DNA of 14,082 nt, taken from Actinomycetota bacterium. Lineage in GTDB: Bacteria > Actinomycetota > UBA4738 > G016210805. The position numbers were made by a program, and so were the translations under genes. Location: NCBI GenBank assembly GCA_016210805.1, contig JACQTL010000286.1, forward strand, positions 1-14,082, read 5' to 3'. Positions 1 to 6,714 of the stretch are shown here, piece by piece; the first letter of the stretch is position 1; each line of letters begins with the position of its first letter. Below the pieces are notes generated by a model. It had not been told where the DNA came from. It saw only the letters and a list, made by a program, of their open reading frames with translations, and made no database searches.

Positions 1-2
1 CC

Positions 3-1940
3 CCCGGCCCCGACGACCTCCACCAGCCCGTCGAGCCCCCGCTCCGGGAGGACGCCGGGGAAGCCGACGAGGACGAGATCCTTCCCAGCGGCTGGACCAC
101 CGCGCTCGGCGACGTCGACCTGGGGGAGCCGGAGCAGGAGCGGGAGCCCGAGGCCGGGCCCGGGGAGCCCGAGCCGGAAGCGCCCGAGCCGGATGCGCCC
201 GAGCCGGAAGCGCCCGAGCCGGAAGCGCCCGAGCCGGAAGCGCCCGAGCCAGAGGGAGTCGAACCCGGCGGGCCCGAGCCGGAAGGCCCCGGGCTCCGGT
301 TCACGACCGACCCCTTCGCCGAGGAGCGGGCCGCGGAGGAGGCGAGCGCCCGGGAGGCCGGGGAGGCCGCCGCCCTGTTCGCCGAAGAGGACGCGGAGGC
401 CGAGGTCCGGGAGGGGGCCGCCGAGCTGTCCGGCGAGGAGTGGGACCGGTTCCGCGACGCCCTGGACGCCGTGACCTTCGGCGACGAGGAGGCCCCGGCC
501 CCCGCGACGGACTCCGACGCGTACACCGAGGCCACCGCCCGCGACGACGTGCTGGAGCCCGGCGGGCACGAGGAGGACCTCGCCTCCTACGCCGCCGAGC
601 CCGAGGAGATGCCCGGCCCCGGCGAGCCCGAGGAACGGGCCCCGGCGATGGAGGCGGAGGAGGGCGGGATCACCCTGGAGAACCTCCGGGCCATGCCCCC
701 CGTCTACCGCGACCTCCCCGGACCCGACGAGGGGACGGGGGAGGAGATCGGGCAGCCCCCCGCGGGGGTGGAGGCCGGCGCCTTCGAGGAGGAGGAGGAG
801 GAGGAGGCCCCCTCCGAGGAGGACGTCGCCGCCGCGGCCGACCGGTTCGCCGAGCAGGTCCGGGGCCGGACCCCGGACGAGGTCGAGGAGGAGATCCTGG
901 CCGACCTCGACCGGGCCGAGGAGCCCCCCCGGGTGGTCCGGGTCGGCCCCCGCCAGCCGACCTTCGAGGCCGGCGACGAGGTCTCCGCCGAGACGCCCGA
1001 GGAGGAGCTCCCCCGGCGGCCCGATCGGCGCGGTGTCCGGGTCGGCGCCGCCGACCCCCTGGCCGCCGGCCCCAGCTGGCAGGAGCCCTCCGCCGAGGAC
1101 ATCGAGCACGAGCCGGCGGGGGTGGCCCGGGCCGGGCGGAATATCCCCCTGGCCTTCATCACGGCCGTGGGCCTGGTGGCCCTGGTCGCCATCAGCCTGT
1201 GGATCGGGGCCGGGGCCTTCGCCGTCGTGGCCGGGATCGTCGTCCTCCTGGCCCAGGGGGAGTTCTACGGGGCCCTGGTCCGGGCCCGGTACCAGCCGGC
1301 CACCGCGATCGGCCTCCTCTTCGGCGCCCTGGTCCTCGCGGCCGCCTACCTCGAGGGCGAGGCGGCGATGCTCTCCATGGTCGCCCTCTCCGTGATGTTC
1401 ACCTTCCTGTGGTACATGGCCACGCCGGCCCGCACGCGGCGGAATGCCCTGGCCAACACGGCGATGACGGTCCTGGGCGTCGTCTACGTACCGCTCCTGG
1501 CCGGCTACGCGCTGGTCATCCTGTCCCTGCCCGAGGGCCGGCTGCTGATGCTGGCGGTTATCGGGCTCGCCTTCGTGAACGACATCGCTGCTTTCCTGGG
1601 CGGCTTCATCTGGGGCCAGGGGGGCAGGCCGCTGGCCCCCACGATCAGCCCCAGGAAGACCTGGGAGGGGCTCATCATAGGGACGGTCGTCACCATCGTG
1701 GCCGGGGCGCTGCTCCCCACCGTGGACGTGATCGGGACGTTCGGCCGGGCCTTCGCCATCGCCGCGACCGTGGCCGTGTTCGCCCCGCTCGGGGACCTCG
1801 CCGAGTCCATCATCAAGCGCGACCTGGGGATCAAGGACATGGGCACGATCCTCCCCGGCCACGGCGGCGTCCTGGACCGGATCGACTCGGTGCTCCTGTC
1901 CGCGCCGGCCGCCTTCTACGTCATGCGGCTCCTGTTCTGA
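3..1940 (+). CDS. cdsA: Phosphatidate cytidylyltransferase with long acidic N-terminal extension (5' partial)
   Basis: CdsA makes CDP-diacylglycerol from CTP and phosphatidic acid in the cytoplasmic membrane and so feeds all phospholipid synthesis. The C-terminal part, from about codon 379, is a run of hydrophobic membrane segments. It ends with the CDP-cytidylyltransferase signature starting at about codon 602: SIIKRDLGIKD, then GHGG and LDRID. The frame has no stop back to position 3, so the start lies left of the window. At least 645 residues are present, against roughly 270-300 for ordinary CdsA. The first ~375 visible residues are Glu/Pro/Ala-rich and low complexity, with a PEPEA repeat and a run of seven Glu. 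They have no membrane segment and are presumably cytoplasmic. GTG 471 is a possible internal start, but the upstream codons have the same composition, so I prefer one long gene. The enzyme call is firm. The role of the extension is unknown. Confidence 0.9.
   Translation, partial: PGPDDLHQPVEPPLREDAGEADEDEILPSGWTTALGDVDLGEPEQEREPEAGPGEPEPEAPEPDAPEPEAPEPEAPEPEAPEPEGVEPGGPEPEGPGLRFTTDPFAEERAAEEASAREAGEAAALFAEEDAEAEVREGAAELSGEEWDRFRDALDAVTFGDEEAPAPATDSDAYTEATARDDVLEPGGHEEDLASYAAEPEEMPGPGEPEERAPAMEAEEGGITLENLRAMPPVYRDLPGPDEGTGEEIGQPPAGVEAGAFEEEEEEEAPSEEDVAAAADRFAEQVRGRTPDEVEEEILADLDRAEEPPRVVRVGPRQPTFEAGDEVSAETPEEELPRRPDRRGVRVGAADPLAAGPSWQEPSAEDIEHEPAGVARAGRNIPLAFITAVGLVALVAISLWIGAGAFAVVAGIVVLLAQGEFYGALVRARYQPATAIGLLFGALVLAAAYLEGEAAMLSMVALSVMFTFLWYMATPARTRRNALANTAMTVLGVVYVPLLAGYALVILSLPEGRLLMLAVIGLAFVNDIAAFLGGFIWGQGGRPLAPTISPRKTWEGLIIGTVVTIVAGALLPTVDVIGTFGRAFAIAATVAVFAPLGDLAESIIKRDLGIKDMGTILPGHGGVLDRIDSVLLSAPAAFYVMRLLF
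168..257 (+). repeat. 15-bp tandem repeat encoding PEPEA inside cdsA
   Basis: Five consecutive 15-bp units of the form CCCGAGCCGGAAGCG occupy 168-242. The second unit differs by one base (Glu to Asp). A decayed unit follows at 243-257, and a separate PEPEG unit sits at 273-287. The period is a multiple of three and in frame with cdsA, so copy-number change would alter the protein by five residues without a frameshift. It encodes a rigid, acidic Pro-Glu linker. Confidence 0.9.
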
Positions 1941-1985
1941 CGGGAAACATTCGCCCCGCCGCCCATCTTGGCCGATGTCGCGGGG

Positions 1986-1991
1986 TACCCT
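1986..1991 (+). promoter_or_regulatory. -10 box of a leaderless promoter for dxr
   Basis: TACCCT lies 7 nt before the ATG at 1999. No Shine-Dalgarno sequence is present between them. This TANNNT-N7-start layout is the usual one for leaderless mRNAs in actinobacteria. No convincing -35 hexamer is visible at 17-18 bp upstream. The call is inferred from position and base pattern. Confidence 0.5.
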
Positions 1992-1998
1992 TGAGTCG

Positions 1999-3165
1999 AT
2001 GCGCGCCATCTCCATCCTCGGATCCACCGGGTCGATCGGGACCCAGGCGCTGGACGTGGTCCGGCGCAACCCCGACCGGTTCCGGGTCGTGGGCCTGTCG
2101 GCCGGCAACAACCACCAGCTCCTCGTGGGGCAGGTCCGCGAGTTCATGCCCCCCCTGGTGGCCATGGCCGACGAGGAGTCGGCCAGGGACCTGAAGGAGC
2201 GCCTGGGGGTCGTCAGGGGCGTCGAGATCATGATCGGCCCGGACGCCGCCGAGACCCTGGCCCGCGACGTGGAGGCCGACCTGGTCCTGAACGGGATGGT
2301 CGGCGCGGTGGGGCTGGCCCCGACCCTCGCCGCCCTCCAGTCGGGCAAGACCCTGGCCCTGGCCAACAAGGAGAGCCTCATCGTGGGCGGCGAGCTGGTC
2401 ATGGACCTGGTCAAGGGCGAGCCCGAGCGGCTCGTCCCGGTCGACTCGGAGCACGCCGCCCTGGCCCAGTGCCTGAGGGGCGAGCGGTCGGAGGACGTCC
2501 AGAGGGTCGTGGTGACGGGCTCGGGCGGGCCGTTCCGGGGCTGGACGGCCGAGGAGCTGGCCAGGGCCTCGGTGAAGGAGGCCCTCGCCCACCCGACCTG
2601 GAAGATGGGCCCCAAGATCACGATCGACTCGGCGACCCTCATGAACAAGGGCCTGGAGGTGATCGAGGCCCACTACCTGTTCGAGCTCGACTACGGGGCC
2701 ATCGACGTGGTGATCCACCCCGAGAGCGTCGTCCACGGCATCGTCGAGTTCCGGGACGGCTCGATGATCGCCCAGCTCGCCCCGCCCGACATGCGCCTCC
2801 CGATCCAGCTGGCCCTGGGCTGGCCGGAGCGCCTGCCCACGGGTATCCAGCCCTTCCGCCTGGCCGACCCGGGGATGCCGACCCGGCTCACGTTCGAGCC
2901 GGTGGACCGGGAGGCGTTCCCGGCGCTCGACCTGGCCTACCGCGTCGGCCGGCTGGGCTTCACGTACCCGGCCGTCCTCAACGCGGCCAACGAGGTGGCC
3001 GTGGGAGCCTTCCTGGACGGGCGGATCACGCTGCCGGGCATCACCGAGGTCGTCGCGGCGACCGTCGACGAGCACGAGCCCGCCTCGGTGGTCTCGGTGG
3101 TCACGCTGGAGCGGGCCGACTCCTGGGCCCGCCGGCGCGCCGTCGAGATCGTCGAGGCCATGTGA
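1999..3165 (+). CDS. dxr: 1-deoxy-D-xylulose 5-phosphate reductoisomerase
   Basis: Dxr converts DXP to 2-C-methylerythritol 4-phosphate with NADPH and a divalent metal, the first committed step of the MEP isoprenoid pathway. The 388-residue protein has the NADPH loop GSTGSIG at residues 8-14, ANKES at 122-126, the metal ligands D149 and E151 in VDSEH and E220 in MNKGLE, and the HPES motif from H240. Length and motif spacing match the family. An upstream in-frame ATG at 1975 exists, but 1999 is chosen for two reasons: the NADPH-binding strand starts right after it (MRAISILG), and a TANNNT box sits 7 nt before it. It follows cdsA by 58 nt and precedes rseP by 19 nt, the common bacterial order. 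Confidence 0.96.
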   Translation: MRAISILGSTGSIGTQALDVVRRNPDRFRVVGLSAGNNHQLLVGQVREFMPPLVAMADEESARDLKERLGVVRGVEIMIGPDAAETLARDVEADLVLNGMVGAVGLAPTLAALQSGKTLALANKESLIVGGELVMDLVKGEPERLVPVDSEHAALAQCLRGERSEDVQRVVVTGSGGPFRGWTAEELARASVKEALAHPTWKMGPKITIDSATLMNKGLEVIEAHYLFELDYGAIDVVIHPESVVHGIVEFRDGSMIAQLAPPDMRLPIQLALGWPERLPTGIQPFRLADPGMPTRLTFEPVDREAFPALDLAYRVGRLGFTYPAVLNAANEVAVGAFLDGRITLPGITEVVAATVDEHEPASVVSVVTLERADSWARRRAVEIVEAM

Positions 3166-3184
3166 CCCGAGGCATCCGACCGCG

Positions 3185-4309
3185 ATGACCGGCACCATCG
3201 GGATCGTCACGTTCGTCGTCGCGATCCTGCTCATCATCCTGGTGCACGAGGCCGCTCACTTCGTTGTGGCCAAGCGGTTCGGCATCAAGGTCGAGGAGTT
3301 CTTCCTGGGGTTCGGCCCCAAGCTCTGGTCCACCAGGCGAGGGGAGACCGAGTACGGCGTGAAGGCCCTCCCCCTGGGCGGCTACGTCCGCATAGCCGGC
3401 ATGAACCCGTTCCAGGAGCCCACGCCGGAGGAGCTGCCCCGCACCTTCGGGGCCAAGCCGATCTGGCAGCGGGCCCTGGTCATCTTCGCCGGCCCGGGCA
3501 CCCACTACGTGCTGGCCTTCCTCTTCTTCGCCCTGTGGCTGGGGCTCGTGGGGCAGCCCACGAACGTCTCGCCCCTGATCGAGGAGGTCGAGGCCACCCT
3601 CGAGGGGCAGCCGTCGCCCGCGGCCGTCGCGGGGATCAGGCCCGGGGACCGCATCGTGGGCGTGGACGCGATCGACGAGCCGACCAACGACCAGCTCGTC
3701 GAGCACACGCGCGACCACGTGGGGGAGCCCATCGAGATCCGCCTCCTCCGGGACGGGGAGACGATCGAGGTCACCGTCACGCCGGTCCTGGCCACCGTGC
3801 AGGGCGAACGGGTCGGTCGCATCGGCGTGACCCTCGGGCAGGCCCGGGAGCCCGTGGGGTTCGTCGAGTCCATCACGAGGGGCGGTGAGCTGGTCGGGGA
3901 GACCACCTCGCTGGTCGTGCAGAGCCTGGGGCGGATCTTCGGCCCGGAGGGGATCGGCCGGATCGGCGATCTCCTGTTCGGGGGCGCCGAGCGACAGGTG
4001 GACGACCCGATCGGCATCGTCGGCGCGGCCCGGACGGCCGGCCAGGCCGCGGCCAGCGGGAACTTCGGCGACGTGCTCCTCCTGTTCGCCTCGCTGAACG
4101 TGTTCGTGGGGATCCTCAACCTGCTCCCGCTGCCCCCCTTCGACGGGGGCCACCTGGCCGTTCTGGCCGTCGAGAAGGTCCGGCGGCGCAAGGTCGACCT
4201 CCGCAGGCTCATCCCGATCAGCCTGGTGGTCGCGTCGTTCCTGATCGTCTACATGATGGCCATCACGTTCCTGGACATCACCAAGCCGCTCCCGAACCTC
4301 TTCCGGTGA
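3185..4309 (+). CDS. rseP: RseP-type site-2 intramembrane metalloprotease (M50)
   Basis: Zinc metalloproteases of this family cut substrates such as anti-sigma factors inside the membrane (regulated intramembrane proteolysis). The 374-residue protein starts with a membrane helix carrying HEAAH (H21, E22, H25), the zinc and catalytic motif. A second membrane segment lies around residues 105-125. A single PDZ domain follows, at about 120-205. The C-terminal helix contains LNLLPLPPFDGG, with D320 as the third zinc ligand, and a last hydrophobic segment ends near the C terminus. One PDZ domain is typical of Gram-positive members (Rip1/RasP), whereas E. coli RseP has two. The ATG at 3185 has only a weak GAGG 12 nt upstream. 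The gene is probably cotranscribed with dxr, and the substrate cannot be read from the sequence. Confidence 0.94.
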   Translation: MTGTIGIVTFVVAILLIILVHEAAHFVVAKRFGIKVEEFFLGFGPKLWSTRRGETEYGVKALPLGGYVRIAGMNPFQEPTPEELPRTFGAKPIWQRALVIFAGPGTHYVLAFLFFALWLGLVGQPTNVSPLIEEVEATLEGQPSPAAVAGIRPGDRIVGVDAIDEPTNDQLVEHTRDHVGEPIEIRLLRDGETIEVTVTPVLATVQGERVGRIGVTLGQAREPVGFVESITRGGELVGETTSLVVQSLGRIFGPEGIGRIGDLLFGGAERQVDDPIGIVGAARTAGQAAASGNFGDVLLLFASLNVFVGILNLLPLPPFDGGHLAVLAVEKVRRRKVDLRRLIPISLVVASFLIVYMMAITFLDITKPLPNLFR

Positions 4310-4317
4310 CCTCGGGA

Positions 4318-4333
4318 CCGGGAGCCTCCCCGG
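4318..4333 (+). terminator. Possible weak hairpin after rseP
   Basis: CCGGG and CCCGG form a 5-bp stem around a 6-nt loop 9 nt after the rseP stop. There is no T-tract, so it is not a canonical intrinsic terminator. Short GC stems of this kind are common by chance here. The rest of the 4310-4415 gap holds a less GC-rich patch (about 4355-4370) and the promoter of the next gene. Confidence 0.25.
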
Positions 4334-4402
4334 CGATCCCTGCGCCCGCGGGCATCACAACTTCTCAACACGGCGGCCGGGCTCCCGCCACGGGCCCCGA
4401 AC

Positions 4403-4408
4403 TACGAT
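4403..4408 (+). promoter_or_regulatory. -10 box of a leaderless promoter for the response regulator
   Basis: TACGAT is followed by exactly 7 nt and then the GTG start at 4416. No Shine-Dalgarno sequence is present. The ATG at 4411 between them reads Met-Ala-stop, so it cannot be the gene start. No clear -35 hexamer is seen. Confidence 0.55.
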
Positions 4409-4415
4409 TCATGGC

Positions 4416-5117
4416 GTGACCGAAGCCACGGTTCTCGTCGTCGACGACGAGGAGGCCATCGCGGAGGCCGTCCGGGCCCGCCTGGAGAGCGAGGGCTTCC
4501 GGGTCCTGGTGGCCGGCGACGGGCCCCGGGCCATCGAGCTGGCCCGGACCGATCGCCCGGACCTCGTGGTGCTGGACCTGATGCTCCCGGGGATGGACGG
4601 CCTGGAGGTCTGCAAGGAGATACAGCGCACGGAGTGGGTGCCGGTGCTCATGCTCACCGCCAGGACCGACGAGGCCGACAAGGTGGCCGGGGTCGCCGTG
4701 GGCGCCGACGACTACCTGACCAAGCCGTTCAGCCTCCGGGAGCTCGCCGTGCGGGTGAAGGCCATCCTCCGGCGGATGGAGCGGGTCCGGGCCAGGGGGG
4801 GCGACGAGCCCACGGTCCGGGGGCCCCTGTCGATCGACCCGGCCCGCCGACGGGCCACGTTGAGGGGCCAGCATGTGGCCCTGACCCCGCTCGAGTTCGA
4901 CATCCTCTACACGCTGGCCCGCGACCCCGGAGTGGTCCTCACCCGCGAGCAGCTCATGGACAGGGTCTGGGGGTACCGCGACTACGCGGGGGGCCGCGTG
5001 GTCGACTCCCACGTCGCCCGGATCCGCCGGAAGCTCGGCGAGGACGGCGGGGAGCCCGGTCTCATCCGGACGGTCCACGGGGTGGGGTACGCGTTCCAGG
5101 AGGAGGACCGGTCGTGA
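4416..5117 (+). CDS. OmpR/PhoB-family response regulator
   Basis: This is the cytoplasmic DNA-binding partner of the downstream histidine kinase. The 233-residue protein has a receiver domain at about 5-117 with the acidic pair D10/D11, phospho-acceptor D54, switch T81 and K103. A winged-helix DNA-binding domain follows at about 135-228, with the usual ending around VDSHVARIRRKLG and RTVHGVGYAF. All catalytic positions are present, so it should be phosphorylated normally. Start GTG 4416 is fixed by the adjacent -10 box and the start of the first receiver strand. Its stop overlaps the kinase start (GTGA), which implies translational coupling. The target genes are unknown. It resembles the MtrA/MprA/PhoP class, but I cannot assign an orthologue. 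Confidence 0.93.
   Translation: MTEATVLVVDDEEAIAEAVRARLESEGFRVLVAGDGPRAIELARTDRPDLVVLDLMLPGMDGLEVCKEIQRTEWVPVLMLTARTDEADKVAGVAVGADDYLTKPFSLRELAVRVKAILRRMERVRARGGDEPTVRGPLSIDPARRRATLRGQHVALTPLEFDILYTLARDPGVVLTREQLMDRVWGYRDYAGGRVVDSHVARIRRKLGEDGGEPGLIRTVHGVGYAFQEEDRS
5101..5106 (+). promoter_or_regulatory. Shine-Dalgarno sequence of the histidine kinase
   Basis: AGGAGG lies 7 nt before GTG 5114, inside the end of the response-regulator gene. It decides the GTG start over upstream codons in the same frame, which is open far into the regulator gene. Confidence 0.8.
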
Positions 5118-6256
5118 CCCTGAAGCTCCCCCGCCCGCTCGAGCGGCTGCCCTCGATCAGGGCCAAGCTCGGCCTGGTCATCGTGTTCGCCGTGGGCATG
5201 ACCATCCTCCTGGTCTACCTGCTCCTCGGGTACGCGCTCTCCGACTCGGTCGTGGAGACGGTCCCCGGCCGGTCCCTGGCCGACCGGCTCGCCGCGACGG
5301 TGGGGTTCCTGCGCGACAACTGGATCCAGCTCCTGGTGGGCGGGGCCCTGGCCGCGGGGACCGCGCTGTTCCTGGCCAGGCTCCTGGCCATCGGGATGAC
5401 CCAGCCGCTCCGCGACATGGCCCACGCCGTGAGGAGGATGGCCCAGGGCGACTACGGCGAGCGGGTGGACACCGGCTCCCGGGACGAGGTCGGGCAGCTG
5501 GCCGAGGCGTTCAACCGCATGAGCGGGGAGCTGGGGAACCTGGAGCGGCTCCGCCGGGACCTGGTGGCCAACGTCTCGCACGAGCTGAAGACCCCGATCT
5601 CCGCGCTCCGGGCCCACCTGGAGAACCTCCTGGACGGGGTGGAGGAGCCGGATCCGGGGACCCTCCAGCTGATGCTCCAGCAGGCCGAACGGCTGACCCG
5701 GCTGGTCGAGCAGCTCCTCGACCTCTCCCGGCTCGAGTCCGGGGAGCTCCCCCTGGACCGGGAGGAGTTCCCCCTCGGCCCGCTGGTCTCCCAGGTGGCC
5801 TCGGAGGTCCAGGCGGCCCGTCCCGGCCGCCGGGTGGACGTCCTGTGCGAGGTCCCCGCCGAGCTGCCCGCGGTGTGGGCGGACCGGGAGCGCATCCACC
5901 AGGTGCTCTTCAACCTCCTCGACAACGCCGTGCGCTTCACGCCCGAGGGGGGCTCGGTGCGGGTCCGGGCCGAACGGGTCGACGGGCGCTGCGAGGTCCG
6001 GGTGGCCGACACCGGTCCGGGGATCCCCGCCGAGCACCTCCCGTTCCTGTTCGAGCGGTTCTACCGGGCCGACACGGCCAGGGCCCGCGGGGACGGGGGG
6101 ACGGGGATCGGCCTGGCCATCGCCAGATCGGTGGTCGAGGCCCACGGCGGGAGGATCTGGGCCGACAGCGAGGTCGGCCGGGGGAGCACGTTCACGTTCG
6201 AGCTTCCCACCGCCCCCGCGGCGGTGACGTACCACGACGACAGGAGGATGCGGTGA
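5114..6256 (+). CDS. Sensor histidine kinase with HAMP domain
   Basis: This membrane sensor kinase should phosphorylate the preceding regulator. The 380-residue protein has TM1 at about 20-42, a short external loop of about 27 residues, TM2 at about 70-94, HAMP at about 95-145, and HisKA with the phospho-acceptor H156 in VSHELKTP. Its HATPase domain carries the N box (NLLDNAVRF), G1 (DTGPGI), F box (LFERFYR) and G2 (GGTGIGLAI). The catalytic motifs are complete. The external loop is too small for a typical ligand-binding domain, so sensing within or near the membrane, or through a partner, is more likely; that is an inference. The start GTG overlaps the regulator's stop by 4 nt, and the stop overlaps yjbQ in the same way. 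Confidence 0.93.
   Translation: MTLKLPRPLERLPSIRAKLGLVIVFAVGMTILLVYLLLGYALSDSVVETVPGRSLADRLAATVGFLRDNWIQLLVGGALAAGTALFLARLLAIGMTQPLRDMAHAVRRMAQGDYGERVDTGSRDEVGQLAEAFNRMSGELGNLERLRRDLVANVSHELKTPISALRAHLENLLDGVEEPDPGTLQLMLQQAERLTRLVEQLLDLSRLESGELPLDREEFPLGPLVSQVASEVQAARPGRRVDVLCEVPAELPAVWADRERIHQVLFNLLDNAVRFTPEGGSVRVRAERVDGRCEVRVADTGPGIPAEHLPFLFERFYRADTARARGDGGTGIGLAIARSVVEAHGGRIWADSEVGRGSTFTFELPTAPAAVTYHDDRRMR
6242..6247 (+). promoter_or_regulatory. Shine-Dalgarno sequence of yjbQ
   Basis: AGGAGG lies 5 nt before GTG 6253, within the last codons of the kinase gene, and supports that start. Confidence 0.8.
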
Positions 6257-6702
6257 AGCATGCGACCACGACCACGACGGTCACGCCGGACCGGCGACTC
6301 GCCTTCGTCGACCTGACCGACGACCTCCGGCGGGCCATCAAGGACTCCGGGGTGACCGACGGCGCCGCGATCGCGTTCTGCCCCCACACCACCTGCCAGC
6401 TCCTGGTCAACGAGTGGGAGGACGGGGCGATGGAGGACTTCCGGGCCCGCCTCACCGAGCTCGTTCCCGAGGACCGCTACTACGCGCACGACGACATGGA
6501 GCGGCGGACCCAGAACCTCCAGGAGGGGCACGAGCGCGAGAACGGCCACTCCCACGTGAAGCAGATGCTCCTCACCACCACGTCGCACGCGATCCCCGTG
6601 GCCGCCGGGGAGCCCCTCCTGGGCCAGTGGCAGCGCCTGATGCTCGTGGAGCTCGACGACCCCAAGGACCGCCAGGTCGTCTTCCACGTCTTCGGGTCGT
6701 AG
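6253..6702 (+). CDS. yjbQ: YjbQ/UPF0047 family protein
   Basis: The 149-residue protein spans the whole UPF0047 family. It shows CPHTTCQLLVNE, the GHERENGHSH stretch followed by a SHAIP motif, and the LGQWQRLMLVELDDP ending typical of the family (usually LGTWQ). These proteins form small beta-rich trimers. The E. coli member has weak secondary thiamine-phosphate synthase activity, which is why annotations use that name. The true cellular role is unsettled. The gene overlaps the histidine-kinase stop by 4 nt and has its own Shine-Dalgarno, so it is the third gene of the two-component operon. ispG starts 12 nt after its stop. Family membership is firm and function is not. Confidence 0.88.
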   Translation: MKHATTTTTVTPDRRLAFVDLTDDLRRAIKDSGVTDGAAIAFCPHTTCQLLVNEWEDGAMEDFRARLTELVPEDRYYAHDDMERRTQNLQEGHERENGHSHVKQMLLTTTSHAIPVAAGEPLLGQWQRLMLVELDDPKDRQVVFHVFGS

Positions 6703-6705
6703 CCT
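6700..6705 (+). promoter_or_regulatory. Possible -10 box for ispG overlapping the yjbQ stop codon
   Basis: TAGCCT begins with the yjbQ stop codon and lies 9 nt before the ispG start GTG, which has no Shine-Dalgarno sequence. The layout matches the proS site at 8936-8941. The stop codon supplies the TA, so chance is more likely here than for the other boxes. No -35 is visible. Confidence 0.35.
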
Positions 6706-6714
6706 GGACGTGAC

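Noticed and set aside
786..808. GGAGG-rich run that looks like a strong ribosome binding site within cdsA
   Set aside because: It is just consecutive GAG codons (seven Glu), and no suitably spaced start with a plausible product follows.
1975..1998. Upstream ATG as the dxr start
   Set aside because: It would add eight residues not seen in the family and would overlap the -10 box. The ATG at 1999 fits both the NADPH-binding strand and the promoter spacing.
440..2194. Arg/Gly/Pro-rich plus-strand frame of 584 codons overlapping cdsA and dxr
   Set aside because: It is a frame-shifted shadow of cdsA. No family motifs are seen, and both real genes have intact signatures in their own frames.
4319..4387. 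Long-range inverted repeat CGGGAGCC / GGCTCCCG around the rseP-regulator gap
   Set aside because: An 8-bp match 53 nt apart is expected by chance in DNA this GC-rich, and the intervening sequence gives no extended fold.
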